Source: ARS98 sp030744725
GTDB taxonomy: Bacteria > Planctomycetota > Planctomycetia > Pirellulales > Pirellulaceae
Assembly (NCBI GenBank): GCA_030744725.1
Contig: JASLPZ010000257.1
Coordinates: forward strand, 1 to 10,514
DNA length: 10,514 bases
Direction: 5' to 3'
Of this stretch, positions 5,940 to 10,514 are shown piece by piece; within the stretch, counting starts at the first letter, position 1, and the number at the start of each line of letters is the position of its first letter. The notes below the pieces were generated by a model, which saw nothing but the letters and a program-made list of their open reading frames with translations, was not told where the DNA came from and did no database searches. Both the position numbers and the translations under genes were made by a program.

Positions 5940-6896
5940 ATGTCGATCGAATGCATCTCGATAAGCGATCCCGCTTCTGGCGCGACGGCTCGTGTCTTGG
6001 CGGGGTTCGGTTTCAATTGTTTCGAGTTTCAAATTCAGCATCAAGGTCGACCGGTCGACCTGTTGTGGGCAGCCGATCGGTTTGAGCGGGGTGACCAGCG
6101 CCCTTCAGGCAGTGGTATCCCGTTACTGTTCCCGTTTCCCGGTCGCATCAAAGGAAAGACACTGCGCTGGGATGGTCGAGAATTTCCGTTGCCAGGCGAC
6201 GATGGTCGAGGCAACGCCATACATGGTTTTGTGCTCAACCGTCCTTGGCGTGTGATCGAGTCGGCGGGAAACTACGTTGTTGGCCAGTTTCAGGCATCCA
6301 TCGACGACGCTCAGCTGTTGAAACACTGGCCAGCTGATTTTCGGATCACGGTTCGGTATGAATTGGAGGGGACAACACTTTGCAGCGTGTTGCGAATCGA
6401 GAATCCAGACGACAGGCCATTGCCTTGCGGACTGGGGACGCATCCCTACTTTCGTGTTCCTCTAGGAGGAAGCAATTCGAACGATGTCGAGGTCCGGCTT
6501 CCCGTTTCACGACGCTGGGATCTTGTCGAAATGGACCCCAGCGGGGATTGCTTGGCGATCGATGACGCATCCGGGTTGCAAGCAGGTCGCTCGTTTGCAG
6601 ACATTCAGTTCGACGCCGTGTTTGCCGGTCTCAAATTCGACGATGACGAACTCTGTCGCGCGCGGGTCAGTGACCCTGAAAGTGGAATCACGCTGCAGCT
6701 TGAATTTGACAAGACGTTTCGCGAGTGTGTTGTCTACACTCCACCGCACCGCGAGGCGATTTGTATCGAGCCGTACACGTGCGTGCCCAACGCCGCTGAT
6801 CTGCAGGCACGTGGCATCGATAGCGGGCTCCGTATTCTGGCGCCAGGCGAGTCCTTTGAAGCCCATGTCGTGATGCGATGTTCGTACGTCAGCTAA
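5940..6896 (+). CDS. Aldose 1-epimerase (mutarotase, GalM-type)
   Basis: A 318-residue protein of the galactose-mutarotase fold, which interconverts alpha and beta anomers of hexoses in the cytoplasm. Family landmarks are in order: PLLFPFPGRI (61-70), NAIHGFV with H95, GLGTHPYF with H168, FDAVF with D225, and AICIEPYT with E277. The two His and the Glu correspond to the acid/base residues of GalM, and the Asp to a sugar-binding residue. Length is normal for the family. The start at 5940 has AAGGAG eight bases upstream; an in-frame ATG at 5907 has no such signal. The related glucose-6-phosphate 1-epimerase (YeaD) group is an alternative substrate class. The gene ends within the convergent dehydrogenase gene, with 8 bp shared. 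Confidence 0.9.
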   Translation: MSIECISISDPASGATARVLAGFGFNCFEFQIQHQGRPVDLLWAADRFERGDQRPSGSGIPLLFPFPGRIKGKTLRWDGREFPLPGDDGRGNAIHGFVLNRPWRVIESAGNYVVGQFQASIDDAQLLKHWPADFRITVRYELEGTTLCSVLRIENPDDRPLPCGLGTHPYFRVPLGGSNSNDVEVRLPVSRRWDLVEMDPSGDCLAIDDASGLQAGRSFADIQFDAVFAGLKFDDDELCRARVSDPESGITLQLEFDKTFRECVVYTPPHREAICIEPYTCVPNAADLQARGIDSGLRILAPGESFEAHVVMRCSYVS

Positions 6897-7854
6897 CCAC
6901 GTTTTGCGGTTTGCCGTTCAGGAACGCCAGAACGTTTTCGACGGCACCTGAATTCAATAGGTCACGGCCTGTTGGATTCTGGTCGGCGCTGTGTGGCGTC
7001 AGGACGACTTGCGGACATTGCAAAAGAGGATGATCGGCTGTGATCGGCTCTTGATCGAAGACGTCCACGGCCGCGCCGGCGAGATGTCCATCCCGGAGCG
7101 CTGCAACCAATGCGTTGGTATCGACCACGGGTCCGCGCGCCGTATTGATCAAGAGCGTGCCCGGTTTCATTGCCGCCAATTCCCGCGTGCCGATGAGATG
7201 GCGACTCTCGTCGGTCAACTTCACATGCAAGCTCACGACATCGCTAGTCGCCAGCAGATCTTCGAGTTTGACATAGGCAACGTCGAGCTCCTCGGCGCGG
7301 GCTGCCGTCGGATGAAAAGTCCAGGCTTGAACGTTCATTCCGATGGCACGCGCCAACTTGAGAGTCTCTCCGCCGATCGCACCAGTTCCGATGACGCCAA
7401 GCGTCTTGCCACGCAGATAGATGTTGTCCATGCCGCTCCAACGTCCCGCTTTCAGCTCGGCCGTCAGAAACGCCACGCGTCGAGCGGTTGCCAGGATCAA
7501 TGCCAGGGCATGTTCTGCGACCACCTGGGCCGTCCTGCCGGGGACATTCGAGACAACAATCCCCTGCTTGGCTGCCGCAATCAGATCGACCGAGTCGACG
7601 CCGATGCTGCAGGTGCTGATCATTCGTAGCCGAGGCAGCGCGGCGAGTGCCGCAGCCGTCCAGGCCGTGTTTCCGCGCGAGTTGATCATTAGCTCGGCAT
7701 CGGCAGCCCTTTCGACTTGCGCCGCGAGCGACGTTGGCCGGTCACGAAAAACTCGTAATTCGACAAGTTCCGCCAGGCGATTGAGATGATGCGAGTCGGC
7801 GATCATCAGTGGATCGTCGCCGGGGATTACAAGCGTGGGGTCCGGTAATGTCAT
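6889..7854 (-). CDS. D-2-hydroxyacid dehydrogenase (NAD(P)-dependent, SerA/GyaR-like)
   Basis: A 321-residue enzyme of the D-isomer-specific 2-hydroxyacid dehydrogenase family, which reduces 2-keto acids or oxidises 2-hydroxy acids. The N- and C-terminal parts form the substrate domain. The Rossmann domain spans about 105-285 with GVIGTGAIG (153-161, GxGxxG). The catalytic set is complete: R240 in INTARGPVVD, E269 in DVFDQEP and H288 in LTPHSAD. After the second Rossmann strand the sequence is AWTFHP rather than a clear Asp, so the preference between NAD and NADP is open. It is shorter than full SerA and has no ACT domain. Glyoxylate/hydroxypyruvate reductase or a related activity is possible; the substrate cannot be read from sequence. 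The ATG at 7854 has only a weak ribosome binding site. It converges on the epimerase gene. Confidence 0.9.
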   Translation of the reverse strand: MTLPDPTLVIPGDDPLMIADSHHLNRLAELVELRVFRDRPTSLAAQVERAADAELMINSRGNTAWTAAALAALPRLRMISTCSIGVDSVDLIAAAKQGIVVSNVPGRTAQVVAEHALALILATARRVAFLTAELKAGRWSGMDNIYLRGKTLGVIGTGAIGGETLKLARAIGMNVQAWTFHPTAARAEELDVAYVKLEDLLATSDVVSLHVKLTDESRHLIGTRELAAMKPGTLLINTARGPVVDTNALVAALRDGHLAGAAVDVFDQEPITADHPLLQCPQVVLTPHSADQNPTGRDLLNSGAVENVLAFLNGKPQNVVS

Positions 7855-8156
7855 GAAGCTGGCTTTCGATACAACTCAAAAAATTGCCGTAATTGTCGCA
7901 GCTGGGATAGAATGCAGTGTCGAGGAAAGGTTCGAGGTTGGGTGAGGATACGTCAAGTGGCGGTTGGGCTGGTAAATCCTGGCCTCCAGAGCCGGAAAAC
8001 GGAGGTTGGGCTTTCCCAAATTGCCATCTTTCATAGAATTAGCCAGCAAGTTTACCTGCCCCGAACAATCCTCACCAATTTGCTCGACGTTCTTAAAGCG
8101 TTAGAGCTACAATGATTAGGGACGCTGAGAGACTGCAGTAGGAACGGTCCGAACCT
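7855..8156. other. Intergenic region between divergent genes
   Basis: Some 300 bp between the dehydrogenase start (leftward) and the long gene start (rightward). It must hold promoters for both. It has a plausible rightward promoter at 7884-7913 and a TACAAT -10-like hexamer near 8107 without a good -35. A 67-codon frame (7912-8115, +) has no ribosome binding site and no recognisable sequence, and I do not consider it a gene. Confidence 0.5.
7884..7913 (+). promoter_or_regulatory. Sigma-70-like promoter, rightward
   Basis: TTGCCG (7884-7889) and TAGAAT (7908-7913) with an 18-base spacer. It would give a leader of about 240 bases for the long gene at 8157. Leader hairpins such as TTGGG-CTTT-CCCAA (around 8005-8018) would lie in it. 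Confidence 0.4.
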
Positions 8157-10514
8157 ATGGATGTTGCAAACAAACCACCAAAGCCACGAATCTCTGCCGA
8201 AATCGTTCGGTTGTTGTCCGCATTGCGATGGCGGATACGGACTTACGTGTGGCTCGAGGGCATTTCCGTCGCCGTGGTTTGGGTCGGTCTGACGTTTTGG
8301 GCCAGCTTGGCAGTTGATTACCTCCCCGTTTTGCTTGGTGCGAGCGAAATGCCCAGGGAGGCTCGCGCGGTGCTGCTCGCCGTCATCGCGATCGTCTTGG
8401 CCTGGATCTTGTATCGCTGGGTCTTCCGGCGGACATTCGTCAGGATGCCGAATCGAAGCATGGCGATGCTGCTAGAAAGACGATTCGGCCATTTCAAAGA
8501 CGGCTTGATCACTTCCGTCGAACTCAACGGCACGGAAGTTGACCCAGACACGAGCGAACGGATGCTGTCGCAAACTCAAACCGAAGCAGTTGGCAGCCTC
8601 CGCCAGGTCAGGTTATCCAGTGTATTCGATGCGCGACCGTTGGCGTTCAGTCTGATCGGTGCGGTCGTGTTGACCGGTAGTGTCGGTTTGTTTTATGCGG
8701 CACAAGCCAACGCATTTCGAATTGGGGTCGAACGGATTTACGGGCTGGGTGATACGCCTTGGCCACGCAATGCAAAAATCGAAGTCATTGGCGTGTCCGT
8801 TCCGCAATCCTCTCAAGGGAGCGATGAGGCCGTTCGCGCGAAGCTGGTGTCATTTGTCGACCAAAATGTCAAAGTCGCTCGGGGGGCGAGCGTCACTCTG
8901 ACTGTCCGAGCTGACGGTGCGGCCAAAGTCGTGCCGGAGGTTTGCACGATTTATTATCGCACCGCCGAAGGTGATCGCGGTCGAGTCAACATGACTCGCG
9001 TCGGTAGGATTCGTGACGGCTTTCAGACCTACAGCTATAACGGTAAACCGCTCAAAGGCATCCTGTCGACGGTCACCTTTGACGTCGTCGGCTACGATCA
9101 TCGCTTGCGAGGTTATACGATGCAGGTGGTTGATGCACCTGCCGTCGTGGCTGCCGATCTGCGTTGCAACTTTCCAAAGTACATGGTTAACGAAGAGCTT
9201 GGACTCTGGCTGCCGCGAGACGTCGCACTGTCGTCTGGTTCACAACTTCCAATCGGTACCGACGTCACGATCATTGCCCGATCCAACAAGCCACTGCGGG
9301 AAGTCCGTGTTTTTGACACACACACAGAGAAGCCAACAACTCTACATGTCGATGCTCTGGACGATGACAAGCACGGATTTGCGATTCCGCTGGGAAAGAT
9401 ACATGACAACGTTTCACTAGAAGTTACCTTGATTGACACGGATGATGTCGCCTCGGAACGATCGCATCGGATTTACATTGGCGCTATCGAAGATCAAGCA
9501 CCAACGATCGACATTTCATTGCTGGGAGTTGGCACGGCGGTAACACCGGATGTGTTGATTCCAATCCAAGGGACGGTGCGGGACGATTATGGCGTCGCTC
9601 GCAGTTGGTTTGAGGTGATGGTCGGGGACGGTGAATCGCACGAGTTGCCTTTGGTTGTCGCCGCCGCTAGTGAGGTATCTGCGGAGATTGACTTTCGAAC
9701 TCGGCGCGGCGAGGGTGACGTCGCCATCAAGGCCGGCGACACGCTCAATTTGACCGTGAAAGCCGCTGATCGATGCGACCTGCAAGACCCTCCAAACGTT
9801 GGTGTCAGCGACCACTATCAGCTGGAGGTCGTGACGCCCGACGAGCTGCTTTCACGTCTGGAATCTCGTGAACTGGGGCTGCGCAAGCGGTTTGAACAGG
9901 TGGTTACCGAAGTCTCCGAAATGCGTGATTCGCTAGTCCGAGTGAAGACTGAAGGGCCCGAAGCGGAGACACCTGGTGCCGATCCAGCGGACGGAGGCTC
10001 GGAGGCCGACCAAGTCGATGTAGATAGCAACGCAGACAACTCGAGAGAGGCTGCCGAAGCGGCCATCGTCAAACGCAAGTGGGCGCTTCGATTGTTGCGA
10101 TCTCAGCGCGCAATTTTTCAGTCGCAAAAGTCGGCACAGGAAACGCTCGGCATCGCTGCATCGTTCGAGGACATTCGAGCCGAACTGATCAACAATCGTG
10201 TCGAGACCGAAGACCGCAAAGAACGGTTGCAGAATAAGATTGCCGACCCCTTGAACCAAATTGGACAGACGCTGTTTCCTGAATTGGATACGCGGCTTGC
10301 GACCCTGGTCGGCGCTATGGACAAGAACATTGATGCCCTGGCGGCGACCGGCAAAGAGGATGCCGATACCGTCGCGCACGCAGACGCGGCGCTCGAGCAA
10401 GCCAACGTCGTCCTGCTGGCGATGCATGATGTGCTGGACAATATGCTCGACCTCGAATCCTTCAACGAATTGCTGGACCTGGTGAGGGGAATCATCCATG
10501 ACCAGGAACGGATG
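8157..10514 (+). CDS. DUF4175-like large membrane-anchored protein (partial, runs off right end)
   Basis: The frame opens at the ATG at 8157 and stays open for 786 codons to the window end. Three membrane helices lie near the N-terminus (about 32-60, 68-89 and 160-182). Between the second and third is a cytoplasmic stretch with LLERRFGHFKDGLITSVEL (105-123), typical of DUF4175-like proteins. After helix three comes a large, probably extracytoplasmic region rich in beta strands (about 190-590). It includes GTVRDDYGVA near residue 475, a motif seen in this group. Then follow an acidic, Glu/Asp/Ala-rich linker (about 600-630) and long charged helices, likely coiled coil, to the end. Function is unknown; in planctomycetes such genes often stand near MoxR ATPase and DUF58 genes, but none is in view here. 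The ribosome binding site is weak (AGGA 13 bases upstream), so the start is likely but not certain. Confidence 0.85.
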   Translation, partial: MDVANKPPKPRISAEIVRLLSALRWRIRTYVWLEGISVAVVWVGLTFWASLAVDYLPVLLGASEMPREARAVLLAVIAIVLAWILYRWVFRRTFVRMPNRSMAMLLERRFGHFKDGLITSVELNGTEVDPDTSERMLSQTQTEAVGSLRQVRLSSVFDARPLAFSLIGAVVLTGSVGLFYAAQANAFRIGVERIYGLGDTPWPRNAKIEVIGVSVPQSSQGSDEAVRAKLVSFVDQNVKVARGASVTLTVRADGAAKVVPEVCTIYYRTAEGDRGRVNMTRVGRIRDGFQTYSYNGKPLKGILSTVTFDVVGYDHRLRGYTMQVVDAPAVVAADLRCNFPKYMVNEELGLWLPRDVALSSGSQLPIGTDVTIIARSNKPLREVRVFDTHTEKPTTLHVDALDDDKHGFAIPLGKIHDNVSLEVTLIDTDDVASERSHRIYIGAIEDQAPTIDISLLGVGTAVTPDVLIPIQGTVRDDYGVARSWFEVMVGDGESHELPLVVAAASEVSAEIDFRTRRGEGDVAIKAGDTLNLTVKAADRCDLQDPPNVGVSDHYQLEVVTPDELLSRLESRELGLRKRFEQVVTEVSEMRDSLVRVKTEGPEAETPGADPADGGSEADQVDVDSNADNSREAAEAAIVKRKWALRLLRSQRAIFQSQKSAQETLGIAASFEDIRAELINNRVETEDRKERLQNKIADPLNQIGQTLFPELDTRLATLVGAMDKNIDALAATGKEDADTVAHADAALEQANVVLLAMHDVLDNMLDLESFNELLDLVRGIIHDQERM

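Noticed and set aside
1..10514. CRISPR array, rRNA, toxin-antitoxin or restriction-modification system
   Set aside because: No regularly spaced direct repeats, no rRNA-like sequence and no nuclease, methyltransferase or toxin motifs were seen on either strand.

Overview
The window looks like part of a planctomycete chromosome, close to the Rhodopirellula/Pirellulaceae type. This is inferred from the style of the IS21-family IstA, the three-membrane-segment DUF4175-like giant protein at the right end, and the moderate-to-high GC content. No database search was possible.

Left part (1 to about 4690): an accessory region with every recognisable gene on the minus strand. Read in the direction of transcription it holds: a GTG-started small protein with a C-terminal helix-turn-helix (3616-3218); a strong rho-independent terminator (3184-3146); an unrecognised 367-residue protein (3115-2012); a small MerR/excisionase-like DNA-binding protein (1906-1658); a ParB/Srx-domain protein translationally coupled to it (1665-934); and a broken IS21-family element (IstA remnant to 111, IstB start at 108, leaving the window at base 1). 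The ParB-like gene runs straight into the truncated IstA, so this is a rearrangement junction. About 1 kb of gene-poor DNA with several hairpins (3617-4693) separates these genes from a minus-strand tRNA-Val(UAC) at 4694-4767. Because the accessory DNA lies on the 3' side of the tRNA, a genomic island integrated at tRNA-Val is a reasonable reading. No integrase is recognisable in the window.

Right part (4768-10514): chromosomal-looking genes. These are a polytopic membrane protein of unknown function (about 4876-5871, +), an aldose 1-epimerase/mutarotase-type protein (5940-6896, +), a D-2-hydroxyacid dehydrogenase convergent with it and overlapping by 8 bp (7854-6889, -), a 300-bp intergenic region with two candidate promoters, and a very long DUF4175-like membrane protein that starts at 8157 and leaves the window in frame at 10514.

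Working together: the right-hand genes look like ordinary housekeeping or peripheral metabolism. The left-hand genes look like the regulatory and maintenance part of a mobile element: two small HTH proteins, a ParB-like factor without a visible ParA, and an orphan protein preceded by a terminator. Nothing here can be called a proven new system. The orphan protein with its unusual leader, beside the HTH and ParB-like genes, is the best candidate for something undescribed.
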